A DNA stretch of 64,000 nucleotides, from the NCBI RefSeq assembly GCF_032062135.1, contig NC_092859.1, forward strand, positions 46,803,791 to 46,867,790, in the 5' to 3' direction. Under the pieces are notes generated by a model. That model saw only the letters and a program-made list of their open reading frames with translations. It searched no databases and had not been told where the DNA came from. Shown in pieces: positions 41,650-53,100 of this stretch. The position numbers and the translations under genes are program-made. Position 1 is the first letter of the stretch, and every line of letters begins with the position of its first letter. The DNA is from Pyxicephalus adspersus. Taxonomy: Eukaryota; Chordata; Amphibia; Anura; Pyxicephalidae.

Positions 41650-42022
41650 TTATTTATTAACATGGCATAACCATTGCATTACCATGCAGCACCCGATTTT
41701 CCATGGCAAGCAATCTTTTTTTTTATGAATGGAAGAACACTTGACAAATATAAGCCATATGATAGAGTGCTAGAGTTAAAGTGCTATTTGGATTATAATA
41801 AAGTCACATAATAATGTGCTGCAAAGCACACACATGGAGATCAAGGGAAATACACTTACAATGTAGAAAGATAATGCAAGCAATTAGAGCAATGTGTCAG
41901 AGCAGGTGATGCAAGCTACTGGTACATGTGATATGGAAGCTGTCCATGGTGCTGAAGCTGGAGTCCAGCCTAGATTTCAACTGTACAGAGCACACTCAGT
42001 ATGCATGACAGTTTCCAAGCAC

Positions 42023-42127
<105 letters not shown>

Positions 42128-42159
42128 CCCTAATCTTGCCAAAAGTCAAAGCACACACC

Positions 42160-42162
42160 CAT

Positions 42163-42205
<43 letters not shown>
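42160..42205. repeat. Compound (AC)n(AT)n microsatellite
   Basis: Short ACAC run grading into an AT run of about 33 bases. Confidence 0.95.
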
Positions 42206-42207
<2 letters not shown>

Positions 42208-42655
42208 ACCTGGCCACCCAATAATGATATTTCAGTTACAGGTAAATATGGTTGTAAATCTCAAATCTCTCACAGGTAAATCTCACCTGTCCTTTTCAAA
42301 TAATTCTTATGGGTTCCATTAACAAAATCTCTGTGTTACAGTTTTTGGCTCTTTTTTAAAGACTCTTACTTGTTCTGCAGCAACAAGCTGTTCCCTTTCT
42401 AATAGTGCATCCCCATACTATAAATTACCAATCTAATACTTGAACTGTCTCAACTTTAATATCAGTTTATAGTGGTCTTATCCTTCATATACATTTTACC
42501 AGAATTCATTGTAAAATAGTCATGTTAAGTCATGTCATTAATAACAGTATATGGATCTCTGTAGATTGATGAACAATATTGGTACCTTGAAGAACTATAC
42601 ACCAGCAGTCTACACCTTGTATAGAATTAATGCTAGGATGTTTCCTTGGGGTATT

Positions 42656-42669
42656 GTGCCATCTGGTGG
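42656..42669 (-). promoter_or_regulatory. CTCF-like motif 2 kb downstream of the exon
   Basis: On minus the site reads CCACCAGATGGCAC, a full match to the CTCF core, oriented with the protocadherin and lying in its presumed intron. Confidence 0.42.
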
Positions 42670-43226
42670 CCATCTGCACGAATTACCCCTCTGTTATCTT
42701 AAGCTTTCCTTTGTGTTTGATATGCAGCATTAAGAGACGCCAAGCGAATCGTAGAAAATAGGATAATAAGCAGGAAATCAAGATGTCCTTTCTATAAATA
42801 CAGCACCTGGCACAGCAGTGTTACCCCCAGCTTTGGCACTGTGTGATGAGGATACATCTCTTCTTCACTAGTTCCTATGCCTTCTGCCCAGATATCATTA
42901 AATGTTACTTCCAGCTGGATTCTTTGTTGTCACAACTGTCAAAGGCATGGTTTAAAGATCTATTCTAGCGCTAATAGGAGCCCCAGGGAGCTGAGGGGTT
43001 CTCTCCTGAGCCACAGGTTGAGTGTCACTGGACTTGTATGTGACAGATGAGAAGAGACAGCCTAGTCTACTCTCCATGCTGAATTGTGACACCTAGAAAG
43101 CAGAAGAGACAGGTATACCTGGACGTGTGTGTGCAAATGTGATATGACCTAGAACTGAGCACAGCCAATATCTGCTTCTATATATAGACTACTAATGTAC
43201 AGCATTACAGTATAGACACCCACCAT

Positions 43227-43429
43227 TTGTACAATGCCACCGTTTATGTTGGTGCTATGAGTTATAATAGATTGTGGATAGATAGACAATACTTAGTATA
43301 TATATATACATAGAGATCCTATATAAGGTGTGGGGATGCCACCTGTATCTATGTTATACTGTATCTCTTTTGTAAAATGCTACAGTGTATACACAATAGA
43401 TAGATAAATAGATAGATGCATTATCTATG

Positions 43430-43467
<38 letters not shown>

Positions 43468-43690
43468 CCTATCCATCTATCTATCTATCTATCGTAGCAT
43501 AATGATATACAATGCGTATGCAATCTGATTCTCACTATGTACAACGCTACAGCGTATGTTGGCGCTATAGAAGGATGGTGGCTAGTGAATAGTATAGATA
43601 TTAGGTGTATACAGTAGCATTTAGATGGCTCACCTTATGTATGCAGTTCCACAACGCCACAGTGTATGTTGGAGCTATGGTATAGATAGA
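43227..43690 (-). repeat. Four scattered copies of a GCGCTATATAAAT-type repeat core
   Basis: TGTACAACGCTACAGCGTAT plus GTTGGCGCTATA at 43,538 has diverged relatives at 43,227, 43,371 (partial) and 43,648. The core is the reverse complement of the CATATTACACAGTGCTGTAC part of the repeat at 49,870-49,996. Spacing is 110-167 bases, so either repeated insertion or an old local amplification. Confidence 0.55.
43398..43493. repeat. Inverted GATA/TATC microsatellite pair
   Basis: Short TAGATAGATA on the left faces a longer TATC run (43,430-43,493) with two imperfect units (CTACC, ATCC). The arms are complementary and could fold back. Confidence 0.93.
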
Positions 43691-44611
43691 ATGCATTCAG
43701 TAGCATGCAATTGATATGCCACCTGTGCCTAGACAATGAGCTGTAACCTTGGAGCACAACATAACACAATGCATTGATTGGCACCAGAAGGTAGGGATGT
43801 GAAGACGTATGTGTCCAGGCTATGTGCATAGTAATGGGGCCCCTGTCTCTCCCCCAGCATAATACAGTAATGGGAGAGCTGGATTTATGGGCTCTCACAC
43901 ACTGATTTCATGTGTCACACGTAAAGGCAATGACAACACAGCCATCTAGAAAAGATCCATTCGGTCCATCCTGAAGGACGCCCTTGGAGTTAGAACAGAA
44001 TAATTGTAAGACATAAATTACATACACAGGATTGCAGCCGGGGACACAGAAGATATTCCAGAAAGCTAAATGCCCTTGGATGCTTATGAGGAATACATGA
44101 GCAGGATACTCAATGCCTTACCTCCTTTTTTCTGAGATGTATTTTGACTGCTGATAATAAAAAGCCCTGCCTCAGTCTACATTGGTGGAAGCTGATTAAT
44201 TATCATCATTTACTTTAGGCCATGCATTGAGTAAAAAAAAAAGTAGATAAAATGGGGTTTTGTATGGGGGGATTTATTACCCTCCAGCTCTTGAGATAAC
44301 CAGGCTTGTACTAGCTGCTCTACAGTTACCCCTGGCATGCACATAGGTAGACTGACTACTTACAGAGAAGATTTGCCCTCACCTCCTGTCCTACAGAGGC
44401 AACAGGAAGGGTCAATACATTTCATTTAGCTGTCACCCAAACCTTTGTTCTTTTTTGAAGGTTCAACTCACCTCTTGTTGGCTTGACAGCCTTATCATTT
44501 TGGATTACCTTTATACTTTTTGTTGCTGGCACATGATCATCACTAACATTAAGTGGAACCCTCCATCCAGACAACAAATACCACTCACAGAGAGTCCAAC
44601 TCCTCTCCACC

Positions 44612-44668
44612 TTATGTAAAGCTAGGAAATAAAGTTTGGCCATACATAAACCCTTCCCCATCATTTAC
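44612..44668 (-). other. Read-through tail after the splice donor, 18 codons then TAA
   Basis: If the donor GT at 44,668-44,667 is not used, the frame continues for 18 residues (starting VNDGEGF) and stops at TAA 44,614-44,612. An AATAAA lies on the minus strand at 44,278-44,273. Unspliced short isoforms are known for clustered protocadherins and PCDH10, so this could end a short isoform, but it may simply be intron. The sequence shows the stop and the hexamer; use of either is inference. Confidence 0.35.
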
Positions 44669-47152
44669 CTCGTTGACTGTATTGTTGACAGGTGGGGGGT
44701 TCTGTCCTCCTTTCCCTGGGGCTGTCTTTTCTGGGACCTTCTCATTGTTCTGGGTGGTGGAGTTATAAGGCTTTAGGAACATAAAATCGCTTTTGGCAGA
44801 CTCTGGGGTCAGGCAAACTTTGTAACAGTAATTTTGGGGGCCATTCCCTGAAGACTCCATACAGTTGGTTTGGACTTTATTGCCAGATGAGATCTGCAGG
44901 TTAATGTTGGAATTCTTGAAGACATCTCCTGAATCTCTAGACCTTAGACAGCAACAGGTAGGCATGGAACACTTGTAATCCTGAAGGGACAGTCTGTCTT
45001 TGTGACATTTAATGACTGTGAGGACAATTATAGCCACCAGGAAGGTAAATGACACGGATCCAAGGGACACTATTAGGTAGAGGGTCAATGAGGAGGTGGA
45101 AGAGGGATCTGAATTTAAGGGGAGATCATTGAGTTCTGATGGGGTTTCTGGGATGCTGTCCACCACAGTGAGGACTATGGAGACAGAGGTGGACAGAGGA
45201 GGTTGGCCATTGTCTCTGACCTGGATGAGGAGTCTGTGTTTGGTGGCATCCTTGTCCCCCAGAGATCTTATAGTTCTCAGCTCCCCCGTGTATAAGGCAA
45301 TGCTGAATAATGTGGAATCTGTAGCCTGCAGAATCTGATAGGAAAGCCTGGAGTTCTGGCCAGAATCTGCATCCATGGCAGAAACCTTCCCCACCAGGTA
45401 GCCTGGATCTGCAGATCTGGGGATGACATCTGTGGCCACAGAACCATTCTTTGGTAGAGGGGACACAATCACAGGGACATTGTCATTTTGGTCCAATATG
45501 AAGACATTGACAGTGACATTACTACTGAGAGGGGGGAAGCCAGCATCTTGTGCCTGCACCTTGATCTGAAAGTTCCGGATCTGCTCATAGTCAAAGGATC
45601 GCAGGGCATAGATATTGCCGCTGTCCGAATTAATGGAGACATAGGTGGACACCGGCATGCCCTGGATGTGGCCCTCCAGGATAGAATAGGACAGGTAAGA
45701 GTTCTGATTGGCATCGGGGTCCACAGCAGTGACAGAGCAGATGGAAGCCCCCGGGGGGTTATTCTCCATCACATACACCGTGTAGGAAGGTTGCAGGAAA
45801 GTCGGGACATTGTCGTTGATGTCGGTCACCTGGACGTTAATGATCTTCTTGGTGGTCCTGGGCGGCGATCCGAAGTCCCTGGCGCTGATGGTGATGTTGT
45901 ACTCGGACACAGCCTCCCGGTCCAGGACCTCGGTGGTCACCAGGGTGTAATAGTTCTTATAGGAGGAGTGCAGCTGGAACGGAACGTTTTTGGGGATGTC
46001 GCAGTTGACATCCCCGTTGTCGCCAGAATCGCGATCCATAACGCTAATAACGGCGATGACGGTGCCCGGTGGAGCGTCTTCCATGACCGGTGTGGACACC
46101 GAGGTGAGGATCACCTCCGGGGCATTGTCATTGACATCCAGCAGATTGAGCAGCACCCGGCAGTGCACGGCCACGGCTGACGGTCCCCGGTCCTTGGCTT
46201 GAATGTACAGTTCATACAGATTGGACTTCTCGTAGTCCAGAACCCCCTTAACCCTTACATTCCCGGAGCGGGGCTCCACCAGAAACAGATCCCTCACCTT
46301 CTGAGGTGCATGGCCACTGAACGAGTATTCGATCTCCCCATTGGTGCCCTCATCCAGATCACTGGCATTCAGCTTGATGACCAAGGTCCCCCCGGGCACG
46401 TTCTCCGGTAGGCTCACCCTGTAGAAGCTCTGATCGAAGGTGGGCACGTTGTCATTGGCATCCAGCACGCTGATAATGACCATGGCAGTGCCAGATCTCT
46501 CAGGTACCCCCCCGTCCATGGCAGTCAGCAACACCCTATGAGTCTTCTGCTGCTCCCGGTCCAGAGGTCTCTCCAGTACCAGCTCCGCGAATTTGCTGCC
46601 ATCGCTCCGGCTCTGCACCTCCAGGGAGAAGAAGCCGTTGGGGCTGAGCTTGTAGGTGCGCAGGGAGTTGGAGCCCACATCGGGGTCCTGGGCACTCTCC
46701 AGGGGGAAGCGGGCACCGGGAGCCGCCGACTCGGTCACTTCCAGCACATAGTCGTGCCAGGGAAAGCTGGGCGCGTTATCATTGATATCCAAAATCTCCA
46801 CCTCGACTCTATAGAGCTCCAACGGGTTCTCCATCACCACCTGCAAGTGTAAGGAACACACCGGCTGGAACTCACAAACTTCTTCCCTGTCAATCTTCTC
46901 ATTGACAAACAAGATCCCGTTCTCCAGGTTCACCTCCAGGTGCTGCTTGTTGCTTCCAGACACGATCCTAAATCGCCGAGATGACAGTTTAGAGATGTCC
47001 AAGCCCAGATCCTCTGCGATGTTCCCCACAAAAGCCCCGTGCTCCAGCTCCTCCGGGACCGTGTACCTGATCTGGCTGGAAGCGGGCACCAGGCAGCAAG
47101 TTAGGAGAGCCAGGTACACCTGTCCAGGGCAGCTCCTCATCCTCCAACACAT
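44669..47152 (-). CDS. Protocadherin large first/variable exon (clustered C-type, PCDHAC2-like; PCDH10 is the alternative)
   Basis: Encodes 828 residues of a single-pass homophilic adhesion protein of the cell surface. Residues 1-27 are a signal peptide. Six cadherin repeats follow, marked by Ca-binding linkers DINDN 122, DANDN 231, DVNDN 339, DINDN 444 and DQNDN 554. EC1 has the C-X5-C pair (Cys93, Cys99) typical of clustered and delta-2 protocadherins. N-glycosylation sequons lie at 262, 419, 545 and 569. The transmembrane helix is ~689-715, followed by 113 cytoplasmic residues with a Cys cluster and [16 protein letters not shown]. The open frame begins after an in-frame TAG upstream; its first in-frame ATG is at 47,152 (G at -3), and another at 47,140 (A at -3) also fits. 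The exon ends at GAG|GTAAAT with the frame unbroken. EC6 and the end in NE match clustered alpha C-type exons as I remember them; EC1 is closer to PCDH10. The remaining cytoplasmic exons are outside the window or not recognised. Protocadherin identity is near certain; the subtype is inferred. Confidence 0.93.
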
Positions 47153-47170
47153 CTCCACCGAGCACACCAC
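45640..47170. other. CpG-dense block over the 5' two-thirds of the exon
   Basis: CpG dinucleotides are frequent here (around eight in 46,021-46,080) although the flanks have almost none. The block covers the start through EC1-EC4 and part of EC5. From about 45,600 down to 44,669 (rest of EC5, EC6, membrane, cytoplasm) CpG falls sharply. This fits a CpG island over the 5' part of a developmental gene; methylation state cannot be read from sequence. Confidence 0.6.
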
Positions 47171-47380
47171 GGGATCCTTCTTCTCACTGCTGGATCCACA
47201 CAAGATCTCCTAATCCAATCTGATGGCAGGAGAGCTCGGTGTGAGGATCCTGCTACATGGACTTCTTCAGCATACTTTCCACAATCCCCCTACTCCCCAA
47301 TCACCCCTCCCCAACTATTTTCTGGGGCTGAGGGGGAGGGAGGGGCCCAAATTCACATTTCAGCTTCTGTATTGGTGGAC
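47153..47380 (-). promoter_or_regulatory. Presumed 5' UTR and proximal promoter of the protocadherin
   Basis: Lies immediately upstream of the ATG. It holds a G-rich stretch at about 47,323-47,345 that could act as a GC box on either strand, and an inverted CCAAT (ATTGG on plus) at 47,371-47,375, about 220 bases before the ATG. I see no TATA box and no CGCT core of the conserved sequence element shared by most clustered protocadherin promoters. Mammalian PCDHAC2, PCDHGC4 and PCDHGC5 also lack that element, which agrees with a C-type exon. The transcription start cannot be placed by eye. Confidence 0.4.
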
Positions 47381-49430
47381 AGAGACAACTAAGAGCTGCA
47401 GTTTACAGCTGTTGAGCTTAACCCTTGGAGCTGGCAGAGAAGTGTGCCATACAGGAGGCATGTACTCATCCCCACAGACATGCCTGCCTTCTCTGCCTCC
47501 TCCTTGCCAGCTATTGGCTTCTCAGATTTCTCAGGTATATTGTATTCTCATCAGATCACAAATAATTACCCTGACATGACACATCAAATGCCACTGATCA
47601 ACACATTGTCATATTTATTTAACAAATAAAGGAGCACTATAGCAAAAGATATATTCTGGGAGCTGTATAGACAGTATGGCATGGATTCCCTTTTTAATTG
47701 TAATACTTTTATCCCCCCCCCCCCCCCACATATTTAGTTTGATTTAATAATTTCAACACCATGAGAATTATGGGGATGTCTACAGCAATCAGCTTGTATT
47801 CATCAACTTTTAATTTGCTGTTTACTGAAAATCTATTTCTAACATGTCTCTATTCTGATGATAGGGTGAAATCTCACTACAGAGGAGAAAGAGAACATAT
47901 GACAAATCTTGGAGATGGATCAACAAGTTAAACATTTAGTTACAATTTTTAAATGGCCTAATCATGTTTTGTAAGCATAACAAATCTGACAAATTAGCTG
48001 AATCATATACAATTTGCCCTTTTTGAAATTAAATGCTTTTTAATGTTTCAATACCTTATTTTTCAGATATTCCCATTATATATTCCTTTCTTTATGGTGA
48101 CATCATCAGTGGACTGAATATTATTTTTAGAATTGGTCACTGGTCTCAGTTGGATTCCCATGTGACAGGGTGAAATACTAAAGCTCATTTAATGGCAAAA
48201 TCAGAGCAATGTCAACCTATATTGGGAAATGTTTGAACATTGGTCCTAATGACAGAATCCATTATGAGATTTTTAAAAAATGTATTTTCTGAGGTTGTGG
48301 ATTTGTTATTATTTAGACATATATGAGGCTTTATTTGTACCTACAGGTACCTATCACCTCTCCATTACATAAACAAGAACGGCTCATGTGACAAGAACAT
48401 TTCTTCTTAGGGGTGAAGCTAGGCCAATAGACATCACATGAATCATGTACTCGCTTCCATCTGCCATCTGATGTCTATAGCCAGTAAATTAGTGGGAGGT
48501 CTGTAGAGAAAAGCTCTTCCATCTTTCCTAATATTTTTAAATCAGATATTTTATTTAATTATGATGTGCAATATTTTCAGAAACAACTTTTCATTGCATT
48601 CTTTTTGGAGTATTCCCTCAAAGTAATACAGTGAATATAGCACAGCACATGGTTAAGTAGCAATCCACTTAGGAATGGACTACCCATACCACTGATGTTA
48701 ATACACTGTAACTGAAATACAGCAAGCTGTTGTTCTCTCAGGATTCTCTGTAAAACCAAGAGGATTACTGTGTGAGTCCATAAACAAGGCAAAAGCCACA
48801 GCCAAGTTGGCAATGATCAATATGAGAGGTTTGCAAGCTGCCACTTCAGTACATTCAAATGATAAAGTGATTTTTTTCCAAACTAAAAAGAAAACCTGGG
48901 TGAGAAACCACAGGTAGAGGCTGCCATAATCTGATAACTAGGTTCCTAGTGATACAACAGGGGCAATGGTCATCCTCTGTGCCCAGCAACTGCCAGCAAA
49001 TGATCAACTGTATGGAAGAACCCTGCACGGCCAAAGGGATGCCAGTGATGCATTTTTTTTCCTATAGCAACACTTGTTAATCCTTATTAACACCAGATCA
49101 CTGGCAGAGCACAGCAGGACTTTCATCCTCCTGCAATATCCGCATCCTCTTTAGCTGAGGAACAGTTAAATTCCTGATTGACTTTGGCACTGCCAAGCTG
49201 CCAACAAAAAGCTTTGTCTTTTGTTTGCTATTTAGCTCACAAGTTAACCCTTCATGTTGACCCTCTTCAGTTAAATATTTAAGTCCTTATTATTTGTATT
49301 ATATTAAAACGTTTACCTCCAGTTTACCTATAGACTCTGATATGAAAAAGATGGGGATGGAAACAAAGCTTGGCTTCTGGTTTGGTAACCTAAAGCCAAG
49401 GAAAATGTTCAAGCCCAAGCTACCCTTAAA
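47381..49430. other. 5' flank of the protocadherin, non-coding
   Basis: A 15-base C run at about 47,713 and a ~78-codon minus frame at 48,577-48,813 without family match. No upstream exon was identified. Confidence 0.5.
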
Positions 49431-49502
49431 GGGGAGTTGAAGGGTTAAACGACGGTTAACCTCGACATTGCCACGCGCATGGGAGGTATTTTTATGCTCC
49501 TA

Positions 49503-49510
49503 TGACGTCA
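49503..49510. promoter_or_regulatory. Full CRE site TGACGTCA
   Basis: A perfect palindromic CREB/ATF site, in CTATGACGTCACAG context, in the first recognised unit of the tandem array and about 2.35 kb upstream of the protocadherin ATG. Occupancy is unknown. Confidence 0.45.
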
Positions 49511-49713
49511 CAGAGCACAGGCAGGCATTCAAAATCAATTTAGGTAGTGAAATAGTTCAAATCGTGTTCACGTTCATTTATCTAAACACTCAAGGTTTTA
49601 TACAGCGCCAGAAAACATAGAGATGTTTTCAAACTCATTTCTAGGTAGTTGAAGGTTGAATGCATTTTAACCTTGCCTTTGCCAAGCAACACAGGAGGGA
49701 TTTAATAATTCAA

Positions 49714-49721
49714 TGACGTCA
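49714..49721. promoter_or_regulatory. Second full CRE site TGACGTCA
   Basis: Lies at the equivalent place in a later unit of the same array, 211 bases from the first site, so the two are probably copies of one ancestral motif. Other units have lost the palindrome. Confidence 0.42.
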
Positions 49722-49869
49722 AAGTGTAAAGCAGACTGTCTATTCATCTTTTTGGGTATTTGAAGAGTTACTCTTTTTAGCCTTAATTTTGCCAATGCCC
49801 TTAAGAAGGTTTGAATATTCATAGGTCGCACACATTATGGTTTTTAAAATATGTTTGGTTAGTTGAAGT

Positions 49870-49996
49870 ATTATTATTATTAATAAACAGGATTTATATA
49901 GTGGCCACATATTACACAGTGCTGTACAATAAATAGGGGTTGCAAATTACAGACAGTGACACAGGAGGACCCTGCCCCAAAGAGCTTACAATCTAA
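49870..49996 (+). repeat. Dispersed SINE-like repeat inserted in the tandem array
   Basis: Starts with a TTA microsatellite, then AATAAACAGGATTTATATAG, ACAGTGCTGTACAATAAATA and finally CCCCAAAGAGCTTACAATCT. From memory this is a very common repeat of amphibian and fish genomes; its class is uncertain to me. It interrupts one ~105-bp unit of the surrounding array and is therefore younger than the array. Confidence 0.7.
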
Positions 49997-50110
49997 AGCT
50001 TGTTAACCCTGGCATTGCCACAACATTCAGGAGGCGTTTCATACTTCTAGGATAAATCTCTATCCCACTTTTTGGTAGCTAAAAACCCAAATCCTAAAAC
50101 TTCCAGTATT

Positions 50111-53100
50111 TACTTTCTACTGGACAACTAAAGTGTTAATTTTGCTGGTAACTCCTGTCATGCCACCACTACCCCCTTCCTTTAACGTTTTTTTTTTCTT
50201 TTTTGTTCATATCAGTAGTATTGCCCATTAACACTTTAGGTGCCAAGGTCCCTTCATTCTCCTCGAGCTTCTGATCTCTGCTTAGCAGTTAAGGGGTTAA
50301 GTTACCCATACAAGCCAAATTTCTATTATCTATGGCACCTCTCTGGCCCATGAACATTAATTTCCATATAACCCCCCACACACACACAGCCCCCAAAACC
50401 ACCTTCATTCTCCTTTGTATTTTCTTCTCCCTCTGAGGTAGCTGAGGGGTTAAACTACTCAAGCAGCTGTAACAGATGTGACAATGAATTTCGATTTATA
50501 TGGCAATAAAAAGAGACATAAAATCTATAGTAAATAAACCTGACAAGTGAATATATAAACATTTCCTTCATATAAGCACCTTCTGCAGTCGGGTTAACGA
50601 GTTGTGCTGCTGAAATACAAATACACATTTCTGGAATGGTAAGGGCACAGCATTAGTAGTCGCCTCTTGTTCATCAGAGGCTGTGAGTATGAAGGTTCAT
50701 CAAGTACATCTCCATATCAGAACACCTCTGTGCCACACACACAGCCCACATATTACAAGCACTTTATTTATTCTCCTTTATTCATTACTGCATATGAACC
50801 AAGTTGAAACCCAGACAACTTTTAAAGAGAACCTGTCACAGGTGGGCATTGGAACAATACAGGGCACTGGGAGGGGGGGGGGGTATACTTTTGTACAAGA
50901 TCCTGATGAGCTTTAATTTTGCAATGCTGTTTTTTTTAGACATGGGGAAGGGATCCCTGACAGTTCAGCCCAGGAATTTCTGATGGTGGTCATGCCCAAA
51001 TGTATTTTATTTTCTAGTTTTTATAAACAAGCTTGCACATGTTCAGTAATTTAAGAATAAAGAATTAGATTCTTACACCAGCTTACTTTTGATTGGTTAT
51101 CTTTTCATTCTAAAAACACAGTGATAGTACAGACTGTCAGGCTTATTCAGTAATGAAGGCAGTGATGAAGTGGAAGTGCAATGCCCCCTAGCTACCAATC
51201 AGATTTCACCTTTCATCACTCCCAAAGCTTCCAGAACAATGAAAAATGATTACTATGGAGTTCCATTCAAGTGGGCTAGATTTCATGTTTCCAGTGTATG
51301 CAGTAAAATCAGGCTGCAACCTCTTTAAGCCTTTACTAATAATGGAGTATACCTAACACTGATGATCTTACAGCACCCTCACTCATCAGATGTCAATTTC
51401 TGTAGTCAGATTGGTGATGCTATTTTTTGATTGGTTGCTATGGGTTATTAGATTTTAAACACATTCTTTGTCGAACAAATTAGAATTCAGCCTACATGAA
51501 ATAACAACAAGCAATATATAAAACTGCTGCTAGTGTAGATCTATATTGAATTATGGACTACCTCTTTAACCCAACCCTCCAACCATATTTAATAGACAGA
51601 TGGAAAAGGAAAATTTCGGCAAAGCTTTCAAAACCTTCATGCAGTTTTTTTGAAGTCTTTACCTTCAGCTCCAGTTTAGAGGGGTGGGTGCTAATCGTCA
51701 CTGTACATAGGCTGGTAGCAGGTTTCTGCAAGCTTTTATAAAAAGCTTACTGAAAGTAACTTCAGTAACAATCTGTTTATTATCCCAAAACTGGAGCCAA
51801 TGGATCCTTTAAAGACTTCAAGAATGCTGCTCAAAGCTTTCTAAAAGCTTTGCAAATGCTTAGTAAAAGCTTGCTGTACATACTGCTGTTATAAATGTTG
51901 AGTCTCATATGAACAAGGCCTTAAAGGGACAGTTTAAAAAAACTGACTTTTTTAATTTTTAGTTGATGCTCTAAAATCTAAAATCTAGAACCAAATTTCT
52001 CTATATGATTCATTTGTTTGTTCCTGAGTCTGCACACATGCCATGGTCAATATGTAGGGCTTGCCATTCTCCCAGCTAGATTTTAAATATATAATGCATT
52101 ATATATAATAGAAAGGAGAAGTTAGAAATGCAAAAGAGAACATAAACATCCTAAAAATGCAACACTATTTTTTTTTTTCACTCATGTTACCTGTGTAAAA
52201 ATTTGTTGTGCCCCTGTTTAAAACATTTTAGTGCACTTCTTGTCTAAGTAGCAGTGGGTTCCCTAAAATCTATAATTTATAATTTGTAATAAAGCTTAAT
52301 AGGAGATACCATTTCCCTTCGCACTAATAGGTATAATTTCCCCTTCCTAGGTTCCATTTTTTTGAACAGGAAAAGCAAACTTTCCCAACACGGTATACTC
52401 GGTAAAAACCTTACAATGCTTCTAAATCAATGTCATAATAACCAAAACTAAAATTCAGTTCTACTGAAACTCCCAAATGGACTACAAGAGTTATGAATTA
52501 TGATAAATATATATTGTTAAATATATATTGTTGTACTAGTATTTAAGGCATATTAAGCCAATCATTCAGAAATATGAATTATGCAGAATTAGGAATTATA
52601 CACTAGCTGTGGGGTGGACTGACTTCTTTCAATGTTGGATCACACTTATTACCTGAATTATTTTAAATGTAGGTAGAGGCTGGTGGACTGTCATCCATTT
52701 CTGTCTAATATCCTAAGCAAATTCCAGTGGCAATATGTCTCTACCCATCTGGATGTTTTGACTGATCCTTGAAATTTTTGATTTTTGAACCATCTTGCTC
52801 CATTTTCAATGATTTAAATTATATTATTAATCCAGCAAGGCAGTTGAATGCTATGTTTAAGCCATGAAAGGTATACAGGTGTTGAAACTCAAGGACATCA
52901 GTGTGTGAAAAGAGAATAATTAGATGGTTTAACTCTCTAGCATTTGCTTACAACGGGAAAGATAAGTGAATTTTCATTGTTCAAAAAATTCACTGGGAGA
53001 ATGAAAGATAGGTGATCTGGAACACCATCTGGTGGCTATATTTGGTATTTTTCTATTTTAATTGCATTTTCTACTCAAAAGTTTTCATCAAGGATTCACA

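Larger units (their letters stand above)
49434..50110. repeat. Degenerate tandem array, about 101-111-bp unit
   Basis: A GGTAGTTGAAG-like motif recurs at about 49,434, 49,544, 49,645, 49,756, 49,858 and 50,074. Most units are followed by GGTTAACC-like sequence, CTTGGCATTGCCA-like sequence and GGAGG. Intervals are 110, 101, 111 and 102 bases; the last (216) contains a ~127-base insertion. Similar motifs near 49,153, 50,282 and 50,438 suggest a wider eroded array. It lies 2.3-3 kb upstream of the protocadherin start. Confidence 0.6.

Noticed and set aside
45488..46180. 230-residue plus-strand frame and other frames overlapping the exon
   Set aside because: They are antisense shadows of the conserved cadherin-repeat coding strand.
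47153..47203. Start of the protocadherin frame 17 codons upstream of the first ATG
   Set aside because: That codon is TTG, with an in-frame TAG three codons further upstream; a vertebrate gene would start at ATG 47,152 (or 47,140), and both give a proper signal peptide.
47223..47579. 118-residue plus-strand frame next to the promoter
   Set aside because: Low-complexity Pro/Leu/Ser composition, no family match, overlaps the presumed promoter; no splice or conservation evidence.
53023..53036. Another CTCF-like site (CCACCAGATGGTG on minus)
   Set aside because: It breaks the invariant GGC of the core.
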